Assembly (NCBI GenBank): GCA_900544375.1
Contig: UQUZ01000020.1
Location: 1 to 40,077 of the forward strand
Direction of reading: 5' to 3'
Length of the DNA: 40,077 nucleotides
Origin: an uncultured Oscillospiraceae bacterium
Lineage (GTDB): Bacteria > Bacillota > Clostridia > Oscillospirales > Acutalibacteraceae
This document shows positions 15,769-23,653 of this stretch, in pieces; position 1 is the stretch's first letter; each line of letters begins with the position of its first letter. The translations under genes were made by a program, and so were the position numbers. Below the pieces are notes generated by a model. That model saw only the letters and a list, made by a program, of their open reading frames with translations. It was not told where the DNA came from and searched no databases.

Positions 15769-15936
15769 CTACGCCCGTTCCATCCAGAGCACAAGCGCTT
15801 CTCCCGGTAAAAGCTCCAATTCAATGGTATCCGCCCGGACGGTACGCTGGTACCGCAAATTCGTTGGCGGCGCAGAGGCGGCCATTTGGGCCATACCGCA
15901 AACTTTTACAGAATTCTTGATTTGACTTCTTTTCAT
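15769..15936 (-). CDS. 55-codon open frame upstream of the GH35 gene (possible fragment)
   Basis: Starts MKRSQIKNSVKVCGMAQMAA and ends TIELELLPGEALVLWMERA, with codon use like the neighbours. The last 20 residues resemble the closing beta strands of glycoside-hydrolase sandwich domains (a ...LELxPGEAxxL pattern). A TATAAT box lies only 4 bp upstream of the ATG and no ribosome binding site is present, so as written this ATG could hardly be translated; a downstream ATG might be. The likeliest reading is the C-terminal scrap of a lost glycosidase, now lying in the 5' leader of the GH35 gene. Function unknown. Confidence 0.35.
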   Translation of the reverse strand: MKRSQIKNSVKVCGMAQMAASAPPTNLRYQRTVRADTIELELLPGEALVLWMERA

Positions 15937-15939
15937 AGA

Positions 15940-15945
15940 CATTAT
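15940..15945 (-). promoter_or_regulatory. -10 box of the GH35 promoter in the divergent region
   Basis: TATAAT on the minus strand (15940-15945) with no close -35 box at 17 bp. This is as expected for an activator-dependent promoter, here probably the divergent AraC protein. It would give a leader of about 215 nt to the GH35 ATG. Confidence 0.45.
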
Positions 15946-16023
15946 ACAATATCCAAAAGGGCAAACCTTTCAAAAAACAATTGAAAACTTTCGAAATCCT
16001 GCCATAAAAATGGGGATAGAACT

Positions 16024-16869
16024 ATGAAATCCGATGAAACCGGCGTTTTAAACAAATCTGATCTATATTTTTCATCGCCGTCGCCAACAGCCAAGAGGCT
16101 TTATTACTATCTCATCAGCGCGGGGCACTTTTACTGTACGGCAAACTATCATTTAATCCGCAAAAATTATGACAGCCTATTGGTCACACATATCATAGAC
16201 GGCAGCTTTACCTTTGTCGTCAAAGGGCGCCATATCACCGCGAGGCAGGGCGATACCGTCCTTCTGGATTGCTTCCATCCGCATGAATATTATACCAATG
16301 ACAGCTTCGAATCCATCTGGGTGCATTTTAACGGGCCGGATTGCCTCAACTGGTATCACGAAATCATCCGCAACGAAGGGAATTTAATCCAATCCGGCAA
16401 TCCGGAGCAAATTGAGGGTTTGATCTTTCGCCTATATGACGGCATTCGAACGGCAGACGCCACCCCCGAAATCGATTTATCGTTGGAGCTTTACAGGCTG
16501 CTGGCGGAGTTTGCGCGCCCGCTGCGAAGCGAAGAAAACAGCCTCCACTACGAGGCAAATATCCGCGACGCCAAGCAGTATGTCAACGAGCATTTAAATC
16601 AAACCATTCGTGTCGGCGATCTTGCTCAGGCAGTCCATATGAGCCCCTCGCATTTCTCTCGGGTTTTTAAACAACAAACCGGTTTCTCTCCCTATGATTA
16701 TGTGTTGGTATCCCGGCTAAACCGTGCAAAGGAATATTTGCAAAAAACAAGCATGACTGTTTCCGAAATTGCATATGAGGTCGGATTTAACAGCGATACA
16801 AACTTTATCTTCTTTTTTAAAAGCAATACCGGGCTTTCCCCCGCCAAATTCCGCAAGCTGAAATTTTAA
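16024..16869 (+). CDS. AraC-family transcriptional regulator
   Basis: 281 aa. The N-terminal half is a cupin effector domain: IDGSFTFVVKGRHITARQGD, then LLDCFHPHEYYTNDSFESIW. The C-terminal 100 residues hold two helix-turn-helix motifs: IRVGDLAQAVHMSPSHFSRV FKQ, and the AraC signature MTVSEIAYEVGFNSDTNFIF FFK ending LSPAKFRKL. Such proteins usually activate sugar-use genes on ligand binding. It is divergent from the GH35 gene with about 90 bp of shared promoter region beyond the 55-codon frame, so a galactoside-responsive activator is a reasonable inference. GGGGAT about 8 nt upstream serves as ribosome binding site. Confidence 0.92.
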   Translation: MKSDETGVLNKSDLYFSSPSPTAKRLYYYLISAGHFYCTANYHLIRKNYDSLLVTHIIDGSFTFVVKGRHITARQGDTVLLDCFHPHEYYTNDSFESIWVHFNGPDCLNWYHEIIRNEGNLIQSGNPEQIEGLIFRLYDGIRTADATPEIDLSLELYRLLAEFARPLRSEENSLHYEANIRDAKQYVNEHLNQTIRVGDLAQAVHMSPSHFSRVFKQQTGFSPYDYVLVSRLNRAKEYLQKTSMTVSEIAYEVGFNSDTNFIFFFKSNTGLSPAKFRKLKF

Positions 16870-16872
16870 TAT

Positions 16873-16922
16873 CCCCCAATCGGGCAATGCTTTTGAGCGC
16901 TTTGCCCGGTTGGGGGTTCTTT
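16873..16922 (+). terminator. Terminator of the AraC gene
   Basis: A 15-bp stem with one G-U pair (CCCCCAATCGGGCAA at 16873-16887 with TTGCCCGGTTGGGGG at 16902-16916) is followed by TTCTTTGATT. Confidence 0.85.
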
Positions 16923-16983
16923 GATTGATATTCGCATACGCAGCGGCAGGGCGTCCAGCTAAGAGCAGGCGCTCAGGGAGTGA

Positions 16984-17574
16984 TCAGCCGCGCCATTCTA
17001 CTGCATCTGCCATGCTTTTTCTCGGCCTGGCGGGAGGCGCCTCCTGCGCATATCCCACGGCCATCGCCGCGAGCAGTTCCCCATCAGAGCCCAGCCATTC
17101 GCACAGCTCCGGATAGGCAAAATAGGTATCGCAAATCCACAGGCTGCCAAGCCCCAGCTCTGTGGCCGCAAGCGCCATATTTTCAACCGCGGCCCCAACA
17201 GATTGCGCGTTACAAAGCTCGAACACCCGCTCTTCCAGCGTTAAAGCGGCATGGAGAGCACGGCCCATCGGGTTCACAATAAAAATCAGCACAGGAGCCT
17301 GCCGCATAATACCCAACGTATGCACAGCGCCGCCGAGGAAACATGCGCTGCCCGGCAGAAGCGGGCTGTTTTTTTCTCGCTGCAAGCCCCGCTCCATCGC
17401 CTGAAGCGCTGCGTCTTTCGCTGCTCCGGTTGCCACGATAAAGCGCCATGGCTGCCGGTTTTTTGAGGAGGGGGCAAGCAGACCCGCCTGCAAAATTTCT
17501 TCCACCATATGTTTCGGAACCGGCCGCTTCAGATATCTGCGGATGCTCCGCCTAGCTCTGATTTCCGGAAGCAA
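16984..17574 (-). CDS. Nitroreductase-family FMN-dependent oxidoreductase
   Basis: 196 aa. FMN-binding motifs of the family are present: the N-terminal RARRSIRRYLKRPV, LAPSSKNRQPWRFIV and SVGAAVENMALAATELGLGS LWI. It probably reduces quinones, nitro compounds or flavins with NAD(P)H in the cytosol; the physiological substrate is unknown. The start codon is TTG at 17574: the strong GGGGGAGGAG is 8 nt upstream, an in-frame TGA lies further up, and the nearby ATG is out of frame. It begins 48 nt after the ribU stop, so it is probably transcribed with ribU from the FMN-riboswitch promoter, which fits its flavin cofactor. Confidence 0.9.
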   Translation of the reverse strand: MLPEIRARRSIRRYLKRPVPKHMVEEILQAGLLAPSSKNRQPWRFIVATGAAKDAALQAMERGLQREKNSPLLPGSACFLGGAVHTLGIMRQAPVLIFIVNPMGRALHAALTLEERVFELCNAQSVGAAVENMALAATELGLGSLWICDTYFAYPELCEWLGSDGELLAAMAVGYAQEAPPARPRKSMADAVEWRG

Positions 17575-17622
17575 TGTAGCATCTCCTCCCCCATTTCATT
17601 CCATAACGTCCAATAAAGCCAA

Positions 17623-18252
17623 TCATTTGCACTTCTCTAACTTTTCCCGTTTTTCCTGCTTTTCCACTGGCCGGATATAACGTGTCAGGTATTTTTCCGA
17701 AACGGCCAGTAGTGGATACATCACTGCGGTGACCAATGCACCCTTTACCGCATTGAGCGCCGTGGCTCCGCCCACCGCTGTGAGCAACACGGCTCCCGTT
17801 AGCTCGGTATGCAGGAAATAGCGGAAGAACAACGGTGCGATCAGGTAATTTCCCGCCGCGCCAATCACAATCATAATGAGCGATGCGATCACACCCGCCA
17901 GCGTTAGGCAGGCAGCCCGGGAGCGAAAGCGGCCTAAAAAGCGTTTATAAAGCAAGGCAAACGGCACAACATAAGCGCACCCCACCAGAAGATTCATCAG
18001 ATTGCCGAAGCCCATCTGTGAGCCGATCCCACGCACGAGCAGTTCCAAGAGGTTTTTGATGAGCTCCACCACAACGCCGACGCCGGGCGATAGCAAGGCA
18101 CCTGCAAACGCGGCCGGTACATCGCCGAAATCAAGCTTCAGGTGCTGAAGCCCCGGGATTGCGGCAAAGATCGGAAATTCCAACATCATCAGGACGAATG
18201 CGATCGCCGACAGCAGGCTAATGAGCACGAGGCGGACTGTTTTCTTTTGCAT
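17623..18252 (-). CDS. ribU: ECF transporter riboflavin-binding S component
   Basis: 209 aa, strongly hydrophobic with about six membrane helices. S components of this family bind riboflavin and dock on the shared EcfAA'T energising module, which is not encoded here. Seen: the N-terminal RLVLISLLSAIAFVLMMLEF, the family-typical LKLDFGDVPAAFAGALLSPG, and VVVELIKNLLELLVRGIGS. The C-terminus is charged (RPVEKQEKREKLEKCK). The ATG at 18252 follows AAAAGGAGT; a longer in-frame start would extend through the riboswitch terminator and is rejected. The FMN riboswitch directly upstream identifies the substrate as riboflavin/FMN. Confidence 0.93.
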   Translation of the reverse strand: MQKKTVRLVLISLLSAIAFVLMMLEFPIFAAIPGLQHLKLDFGDVPAAFAGALLSPGVGVVVELIKNLLELLVRGIGSQMGFGNLMNLLVGCAYVVPFALLYKRFLGRFRSRAACLTLAGVIASLIMIVIGAAGNYLIAPLFFRYFLHTELTGAVLLTAVGGATALNAVKGALVTAVMYPLLAVSEKYLTRYIRPVEKQEKREKLEKCK

Positions 18253-18283
18253 AGCAGACAACTCCTTTTTTCCGCTGTCAACG

Positions 18284-18312
18284 AAAAAGCCCTGTATCCG
18301 CAGATACAGGGC
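18284..18312 (-). terminator. Riboswitch-controlled terminator ahead of ribU
   Basis: GCCCTGTATC (18303-18312 on the minus strand) pairs with GATACAGGGC (18289-18298) across a TGCG loop, followed by TTTTT. It lies between the aptamer and the ribU ribosome binding site, so FMN binding would end transcription here. Confidence 0.85.
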
Positions 18313-18339
18313 GCTCAGACGCAAAAATGACTGCGCCGC

Positions 18340-18473
18340 TTCTTTCATCCGGACTATGACCGTCGGCTCCGGGATCGCACCGGAATCGGCCTAACAGCTT
18401 TCACCGTTGGCTCGCGGGCTCGAAGCATTTTGCTCCATTACCGCCGGTGGGGAATTACACCCCGCCCCGAAGA
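18340..18473 (-). promoter_or_regulatory. FMN riboswitch (RFN element)
   Basis: The minus strand contains the conserved RFN segments in order: TCTTCGGGGCGGGGTGTAAT, CCCCACCGGCGGTAA, AGCCCGCGAGCC, GATTCCGGTGCGATCCCGGA and GCCGACGGTCATAGTCCGGA, then TGAAAGAAG. All six helices can be drawn. Binding of FMN should expose the terminator downstream and shut off ribU and the nitroreductase gene. Confidence 0.96.
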
Positions 18474-18493
18474 CAGCAATTTACTTTATCTCT

Positions 18494-18522
18494 ATTGTAT
18501 GCACACAATCACAATTTGTCAA
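18494..18522 (-). promoter_or_regulatory. Sigma-A promoter of the ribU-nitroreductase operon
   Basis: Perfect TTGACA (18517-18522), a 17-bp spacer and TACAAT (18494-18499) on the minus strand. The start would be near 18487, about 14 nt before the riboswitch. Confidence 0.85.
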
Positions 18523-18563
18523 CAGCAGGAAGAAAATTTTTCCGCTCACTGGCTTTTGCCCTC

Positions 18564-20477
18564 CTAGGCATTATCATCCGCCTCCAGCTGCTCCTGTAGC
18601 TGCTCCCACTGTGCATACAGGCGCTCCTGCTCCTCATGCAGGGAAGCAAGCTGCTGCGTCAATTCCAGCACTTTTGCATAATCCGCCGCAATTTCAGGCC
18701 GCTCAAGCTGTGCGTTGAGCGTTGTGATTTCCTCATCCATCCGGGCAATTTTCTCTTCACAGCGGGCAATGCGTCCGGTGAGCTTACGGCGCTCGCTTTC
18801 ACGCTCCTTACGCAGCTTATAGGCATTCTGCTTCGGCTTTTCCTGCGCCGCCTTTGGCGTGGGTGGCTGCTCCTCCAACGCCTGCACATAATCATCATAT
18901 CCTCCGAGGTATTCCTTCACCCCATCATGCGTCAGGTGGAGCACACGGTTTGCGATTTTATTAATAAAATAACGGTCATGGGAGACGATCAGCATGGTGC
19001 CCTCATAGCCCGCAAGCGCATCTTCCAGCGCCTCGCGCGAAGAAATATCCAGATGGTTGGTCGGCTCATCCAGCAATAAAAGGTTTGCCCCGGAGAGCAT
19101 CAGCTTGAGCAGCGCCGTACGGGCCTTCTCCCCGCCGCTCAAATCCCGCACCAGCTGATACACATCGTCTCCCTGGAAGAGAAACGCGGCTAAGGCGGAG
19201 CGCACTTCTGTCTGCGTCATCGCGGGGTAGGTATCCCAAATCTCAGCGAGCACCGTTTTCTCCGGATGCAGACCCCCGAGGCCCTGGTCAAAATAGCCAA
19301 TCTGCACATTCGTCCCAAAGGTGAAGCGTCCGCCGTCCGCCGGCGTTTTGCCTAGGAGTACGCGCAATAGCGTCGTTTTGCCGCAGCCGTTTGGCCCGAG
19401 GAGGAAGGCGCGGTCGCCGCGCCGGATATGCAGCTCCACACCGGCAAACAGCTTCTTTTCATCAAACGACTTTTGCAGCCCAGAGGCCAAGATTACATCG
19501 TTCCCGCTGACCATACGCGGCAGGAATGCAAATCGGAGGCTCTCCAGCTCAGCTTCAGGCGCTTCCAGCTCCGCCTTCATGCGCCCAAGCATCTTCTCCT
19601 TGCTCTCGGCGGTGCGGATATTTTTTTCGCGGTTCCACTGCCGCTGCTGCGCAATGATCCCCTCAATCCGCTTGATTTCCCGCATGGAATTCTCATAGTG
19701 CTTTTGCTGCACCTCGCGCTCCTGTTTTTTAAACTGTTGATATTCCGTATAATTCCCTTTCAACAGTTTCACATGCCCGTGCTCCATTTCCATGGTGCGG
19801 TTGGTAACGCGGTCAAGAAAATAACGGTCATGCGAAATAATCAGCGCGGCGCCTGTGAAATCGCGCAGGAACCCCTCCAGCCACTCCACGCTCTCAATAT
19901 CCAAGTGGTTCGTCGGCTCGTCGAGCAGCAAAAGATTGGCCCCTGAAAGCAGGAGCTTGCCGAGGCTGAGCTTTGATTTTTGTCCGCCGCTGAGATTGCC
20001 GCAGGGCTGACCGAACTCTTTTTCCGCAAAGCCGAGCCCCATCAGAGCCGCGCGCGTCCGGCTGCGGTAGGTAAGGCCGCCCATGCGGTCGAACCGCTCA
20101 TTCAAGGCCTGTTGCCGGTCGATCAGCTCATTGAGGCTTCCCTCCCCCAATTCCAGCTGACAGGTTGTTTCATTCAACTCCCGCTCAACCTGCATCACAT
20201 TCTGAAAAACGGAAAGCATTTCATCATAGATGCTTCGCGTTTCGTCTGCGCAGGCATGCTGCTCCAGGTAGCCGATGCGCGCCTGCTTGGAGAGGAAAGC
20301 CTCGCCCGACGTTGGCTCCATCTCCCCCGTAATCAAGCGAAACAGCGTAGTTTTGCCCGCACCGTTCACGCCAATCAGGCCGATCCGATCATGCTCGCCT
20401 ACCTCAAAGGAGACATTGTCGAACAGCTTTTTTTCGCCGAAGCTGATGCTTAAATTGTATGCGTGTAAATATGCCAT
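18564..20477 (-). CDS. ABC-F family ATPase
   Basis: 637 aa with two ABC domains and no membrane segment. Walker A sequences are GVNGAGKT (36-43) and GPNGCGKT. Signature motifs are NLSGGQKSKLSLG and DLSGGEKARTALL, and both Walker B motifs read LLLLDEPTNHLDI with the catalytic Glu. The linker is long and charged, and the C-terminus is a coiled coil (RERESERRKLTGRIARCEEK, then LTQQLASLHEEQERL). ABC-F proteins act on the ribosome, as translation factors or antibiotic-protection proteins; the layout here resembles the Uup/YdiF groups rather than a specific resistance factor. The start at 20477 is chosen by homology (MAYLHAYNLSISFGEKKLFD); no clear ribosome binding site is visible. Confidence 0.9.
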   Translation of the reverse strand: MAYLHAYNLSISFGEKKLFDNVSFEVGEHDRIGLIGVNGAGKTTLFRLITGEMEPTSGEAFLSKQARIGYLEQHACADETRSIYDEMLSVFQNVMQVERELNETTCQLELGEGSLNELIDRQQALNERFDRMGGLTYRSRTRAALMGLGFAEKEFGQPCGNLSGGQKSKLSLGKLLLSGANLLLLDEPTNHLDIESVEWLEGFLRDFTGAALIISHDRYFLDRVTNRTMEMEHGHVKLLKGNYTEYQQFKKQEREVQQKHYENSMREIKRIEGIIAQQRQWNREKNIRTAESKEKMLGRMKAELEAPEAELESLRFAFLPRMVSGNDVILASGLQKSFDEKKLFAGVELHIRRGDRAFLLGPNGCGKTTLLRVLLGKTPADGGRFTFGTNVQIGYFDQGLGGLHPEKTVLAEIWDTYPAMTQTEVRSALAAFLFQGDDVYQLVRDLSGGEKARTALLKLMLSGANLLLLDEPTNHLDISSREALEDALAGYEGTMLIVSHDRYFINKIANRVLHLTHDGVKEYLGGYDDYVQALEEQPPTPKAAQEKPKQNAYKLRKERESERRKLTGRIARCEEKIARMDEEITTLNAQLERPEIAADYAKVLELTQQLASLHEEQERLYAQWEQLQEQLEADDNA

Positions 20478-20513
20478 TGATTTTAACACCATTTTCATTT
20501 CAAACTGTCTGTT

Positions 20514-20542
20514 ATCATAGCATGTTTCCGCCATCCAGGCAA
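20514..20542 (-). promoter_or_regulatory. Sigma-A promoter of the ABC-F gene
   Basis: TTGCCT (20537-20542), 17 bp, TATGAT (20514-20519) on the minus strand. The start near 20507 leaves a short leader of about 30 nt, which rules out start codons further upstream. Confidence 0.6.
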
Positions 20543-20560
20543 GAAACAAAGCAAAAAAGC

Positions 20561-20597
20561 AAAGCGGCGCAATGCACCGGGTGCATTGCGTCGCTTT
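20561..20597. terminator. Terminator of the 859-aa secreted protein gene
   Basis: A 17-bp stem with one G-U pair (AAAGCGGCGCAATGCAC at 20561-20577, GTGCATTGCGTCGCTTT at 20581-20597) has a very tight CGG loop. It is followed on the minus strand by GCTTTTTTGC; the plus side is also T-rich. Confidence 0.9.
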
Positions 20598-20641
20598 CTT
20601 TGTTTATGCCGGATCAGCTTGATCGCTGCAAATCGCTTTTG

Positions 20642-23221
20642 TTATGCAAGCGCCAACAGGTCCACCGTCTGTGTTTTGCCCTCAATCTTCGTGCTGAACA
20701 CAGCCTTCAGGAGATACTTGCTGACGGTGATATAGGTTTCCGGCCTGCCGTTCTGAATATCCAAACGGTATGCATTTGCCGCAGAAGCGCTAATGACAGC
20801 CTTGAGCGAACCGCAACCGGCAAGCTTTGCCCAGTCGATCGCCTTGAGGGTGATCGTCGCGGTGGCGAAATCGCCGATGTCGAAGCTAATCGTTTGGCCC
20901 GCGATCATCGCGTTGATGCCGTCGGCCGTCAGGTCAATATTCAGGTCGCCGAGCATACCGGATACCAAGGAGCTCATTTCATCCAGCAGCGCATGCACCT
21001 GATCGTTCAGCGAACCGCTGCTGATGGCGCGCGCAGCGCGCGGCAGCAGGTCGAGAATGGTGTTGAGCGGATGTTTCATTAGGTCTTCCACCAGGTTGAC
21101 AATCGGCGTCAGCAGAGCGCTGAACGTTGTATCGGATGCGCCGTTTTCCTTATCGTTTTCTTTTGCCTGCGTGTAGCGAGCAGTAAACTCCTCAGAAGAA
21201 ATAACACCCTTCAGCCCAAGGCTCTCAAAGATCGGGATAATCCGCTCATATGCGCCATAGATGTAGTCTCCCTTAGCGTTCGTCTTGTTCTCCATGGTAA
21301 ACACCATAGAGATCAAGCCGCCCAGCGGACGGAACAGGGTGATCAACGCATCGCGGAAGCCCTCCTTATCGCCATCCTGGAATCCCCAGTCGCCATTGGC
21401 AAAGGTGATTGCGTCATAGGCGTCGTAGGTATCATTCTCAGCGGCAAGCGCGGCAATTTTTTCACGTGCGCCGGTAAACTTCTCTTCCGGAATCATTGCA
21501 ACAAAGCCGGAGGGGCGCATTTTCGCCGCCGCGCCAGAACCAACAATCGCAATTCCCTCCACCAGCGGGCCGAGCACGCCGAAGAGCTTGAGCAGCAGGC
21601 TCATATTCTGGTTGCTGAAGAAGGAATATTTCGCAACGCCCTTCAAAGAGCCATTGGCGTTGTAGGCAAGCGCCGTCTTAAGCAGAGAGGCTAGGAGCGC
21701 GTCTGTCGCGGCAATATTAGCGCTCAGCAGGGGACGCATGCCCGGCACCTTCAGCTCCCAAACATAAGTGGGCTGATACGCGGCGATTTCATCTTCAAAC
21801 ATATCGCGAGACGGCACCAGCGGCTTGATCGGATCATACATATTCTGGATCATGGTGTACTTCTCCATGGCTTCGCCTGAAATCTGAGGCCTCAGGCTAG
21901 AGGGAAGCGCGTTATACCGCTTTGCCGACTCCGCGACCACGTCGTTGTTCACTTCGTCAAATTTGATGCCCGCGATGTATGCTTCGAATTCGAGAACCTT
22001 TGCATAGTCGGCATAGTCCTTGCACTGCTTGTAGAGATTCATAACTGAAACATAGGAGGTGGAATAGCCGTTCGAAGCATTTGTGACAACATAGCGGAAC
22101 GCCTGAATGCCATCGAAAACATCCTGGATGGCCGACAGCTCGTTTTCATTCAGCTTGTCATAAGCCGCCACGGCCGCTTCCGCCTGGGTGGAATCCTTCG
22201 TCTCATTAAACACAACGCACGCCAGCCGCATCTGCTCGATCACCTGCGGGGCGGCGCCAGCCTTCAGCTCAGTGGCATAGGAGGCTGCTTCCGCGATACC
22301 CTTCATGCAATTTGCACTCAAATAGTTCTGTATTGCCGCATCCGCTTCGCAGTACGCTTTGATCGCCGCGAGATATTCTGTGTTCGCTACGCCGCCCTCA
22401 TAATTATTCTTGTTGGGCTTTTCGGGCAGCACCGTTTCGCAGGGGTTCTGCGCCGTGTAGCAAAGGCCTATCATCTTGGCCAAATCGGCCGCGCGCGTCC
22501 CCCGCTTTGCGTTATAGGAGCCATCCGCATACACATAATAGAAGTAAACGCTCGTGCCGCTAATATAAAGGCCGTCCGCATACATCCGCACCAATTCCGG
22601 CGCGGCTTTGAATGCGTTGATATAAGCCTCCAGCGCCTGCTGCTCTTTTTCATCTGTAAACTTAGAGCTGGTAGAAATTTTAGGCTTGCCTTCATGTAGG
22701 GGAGCAACCAAGGCAACGGCTGCATCACGCGCTGCATGCGGCCCAACATATGCGGAAAGGTTCTTCGTGACCTTCATCTTATTGGCGGCGCCAGTGCCTC
22801 CATCAAGGAATGATTCGCGGTTCACCACTTCACGCAGGAACCACAGCATCAGGTCGATATCCATCGCATCCTTTTCCGCCTCGGTCAGGGCTTTACAGGC
22901 GTTCACGGCCGTTTCATAAAGCGCAAGCTTTTTGTTATACGCTTCTAATTTTGCAGCATCCGTAGGCACTTTTGTAGCGATGTTCGTACTATCCGCTTTC
23001 AAGGCGGTCAAGGCTTCCTTTGCAGCCTTATAAGCATCGCTCTCGCCGATCTCTGCAATTGATTCCTGAAGGCTCTCCACTTTCGCTTCCACTGCGGCGG
23101 CCGCGGCCTGCGCCTGCTGTGCAGCTGCTTTGCCATCTCCCGCTGCAAATACGGGGGACATGGAAGAAACGGCCATTAAACCGGCCAACAAGGCGCTTAA
23201 CAGCTTCTTACTCTTTTTCAA
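20642..23221 (-). CDS. Large secreted protein with the recurrent module shared with its neighbour (859 aa)
   Basis: The TTG start at 23221 lies 9 nt after GGGAGGT. A clear Sec signal peptide (MKKSKKLLSALLAGLMAVSS, cleavage after SPVFAA) is followed by alanine-rich helical sequence. Residues about 30-520 are mostly helical with no recognised domain. Residues about 530-845 form a module also seen twice in the 1814-aa protein: NGDWGFQDGDKEGFRDAL (609-626), IIPIFESLG, FSALLTPIVNLVEDLMKHPL with LDLLPRA, and the closing NAYRLDIQNGRPETYITVSK. No LPXTG, SLH or choline-binding anchor is seen, so it is either released or held non-covalently. It has its own promoter and terminator. Function unknown; a surface or matrix role is only an inference from export and size. 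Confidence 0.75.
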   Translation of the reverse strand: MKKSKKLLSALLAGLMAVSSMSPVFAAGDGKAAAQQAQAAAAAVEAKVESLQESIAEIGESDAYKAAKEALTALKADSTNIATKVPTDAAKLEAYNKKLALYETAVNACKALTEAEKDAMDIDLMLWFLREVVNRESFLDGGTGAANKMKVTKNLSAYVGPHAARDAAVALVAPLHEGKPKISTSSKFTDEKEQQALEAYINAFKAAPELVRMYADGLYISGTSVYFYYVYADGSYNAKRGTRAADLAKMIGLCYTAQNPCETVLPEKPNKNNYEGGVANTEYLAAIKAYCEADAAIQNYLSANCMKGIAEAASYATELKAGAAPQVIEQMRLACVVFNETKDSTQAEAAVAAYDKLNENELSAIQDVFDGIQAFRYVVTNASNGYSTSYVSVMNLYKQCKDYADYAKVLEFEAYIAGIKFDEVNNDVVAESAKRYNALPSSLRPQISGEAMEKYTMIQNMYDPIKPLVPSRDMFEDEIAAYQPTYVWELKVPGMRPLLSANIAATDALLASLLKTALAYNANGSLKGVAKYSFFSNQNMSLLLKLFGVLGPLVEGIAIVGSGAAAKMRPSGFVAMIPEEKFTGAREKIAALAAENDTYDAYDAITFANGDWGFQDGDKEGFRDALITLFRPLGGLISMVFTMENKTNAKGDYIYGAYERIIPIFESLGLKGVISSEEFTARYTQAKENDKENGASDTTFSALLTPIVNLVEDLMKHPLNTILDLLPRAARAISSGSLNDQVHALLDEMSSLVSGMLGDLNIDLTADGINAMIAGQTISFDIGDFATATITLKAIDWAKLAGCGSLKAVISASAANAYRLDIQNGRPETYITVSKYLLKAVFSTKIEGKTQTVDLLALA

Positions 23222-23296
23222 CGTTTCTTTACCTCCCTTATTCTAATGCCGGACGTCCGTGCTGAGAAAACCTCCTTTCTCCAAAAATCCGTCTGA

Positions 23297-23362
23297 TTCG
23301 GACATATATCCGCAGCTTTCATCGATCCATAAGGATGACGCACGATGATGAGGATGTCCGAA
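23297..23362 (-). promoter_or_regulatory. Long-range stem in the 5' leader of the 859-aa gene
   Basis: TTCGGACAT (23297-23305) and ATGTCCGAA (23354-23362) are perfect 9-bp complements enclosing 48 nt. The structure lies just after the predicted transcription start and could be a leader RNA element or a pair of operator half-sites. Confidence 0.35.
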
Positions 23363-23382
23363 CAGATTTTACGGTCGTTTTC

Positions 23383-23411
23383 ATTCTAAAATGTTAACTC
23401 AGCATTGCCAA
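23383..23411 (-). promoter_or_regulatory. Sigma-A promoter of the 859-aa gene
   Basis: TTGGCA (23406-23411), 17 bp, TAGAAT (23383-23388) on the minus strand; leader of about 155 nt. Confidence 0.6.
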
Positions 23412-23585
23412 GATGAATATAAATGAAAAATAATCGGTATTATTTTATATACAATCTGCCGTCATGCATAAAAGAGATACAATTGATCGAATGAGGAGAT
23501 CTGATCACCCAGTTTTTTTGATTCAGCGGCTTGGGCCAACGTAACGGACGCCGCATAGGCGTTGGGCAGTTTCTACGATCAAACA
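23412..23585. other. Non-coding remainder between the two secreted-protein genes
   Basis: A+T-rich on the left, turning G+C-rich near 23530. No gene or further strong structure is visible apart from the promoter to its left and the terminator to its right. Confidence 0.5.
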
Positions 23586-23617
23586 AGGCCCCCTGCGGCA
23601 CAAGCCACAGGGGACCT
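23586..23617 (-). terminator. Terminator of the 1814-aa protein gene
   Basis: AGGCCCCCTGCGGC (23586-23599) pairs with GCCACAGGGGACCT (23604-23617), 14 bp with two G-U pairs and a 4-nt loop, followed on the minus strand by TTGTTTGAT. Confidence 0.7.
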
Positions 23618-23653
23618 CTCTCATTTGTTCTGTTTCACAGAAGGGCGTTCGCC

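Noticed and set aside
17575..17622. ATG-started alternative for the nitroreductase
   Set aside because: The nearby ATG is out of frame and an in-frame TGA lies upstream, so the TTG start stands.
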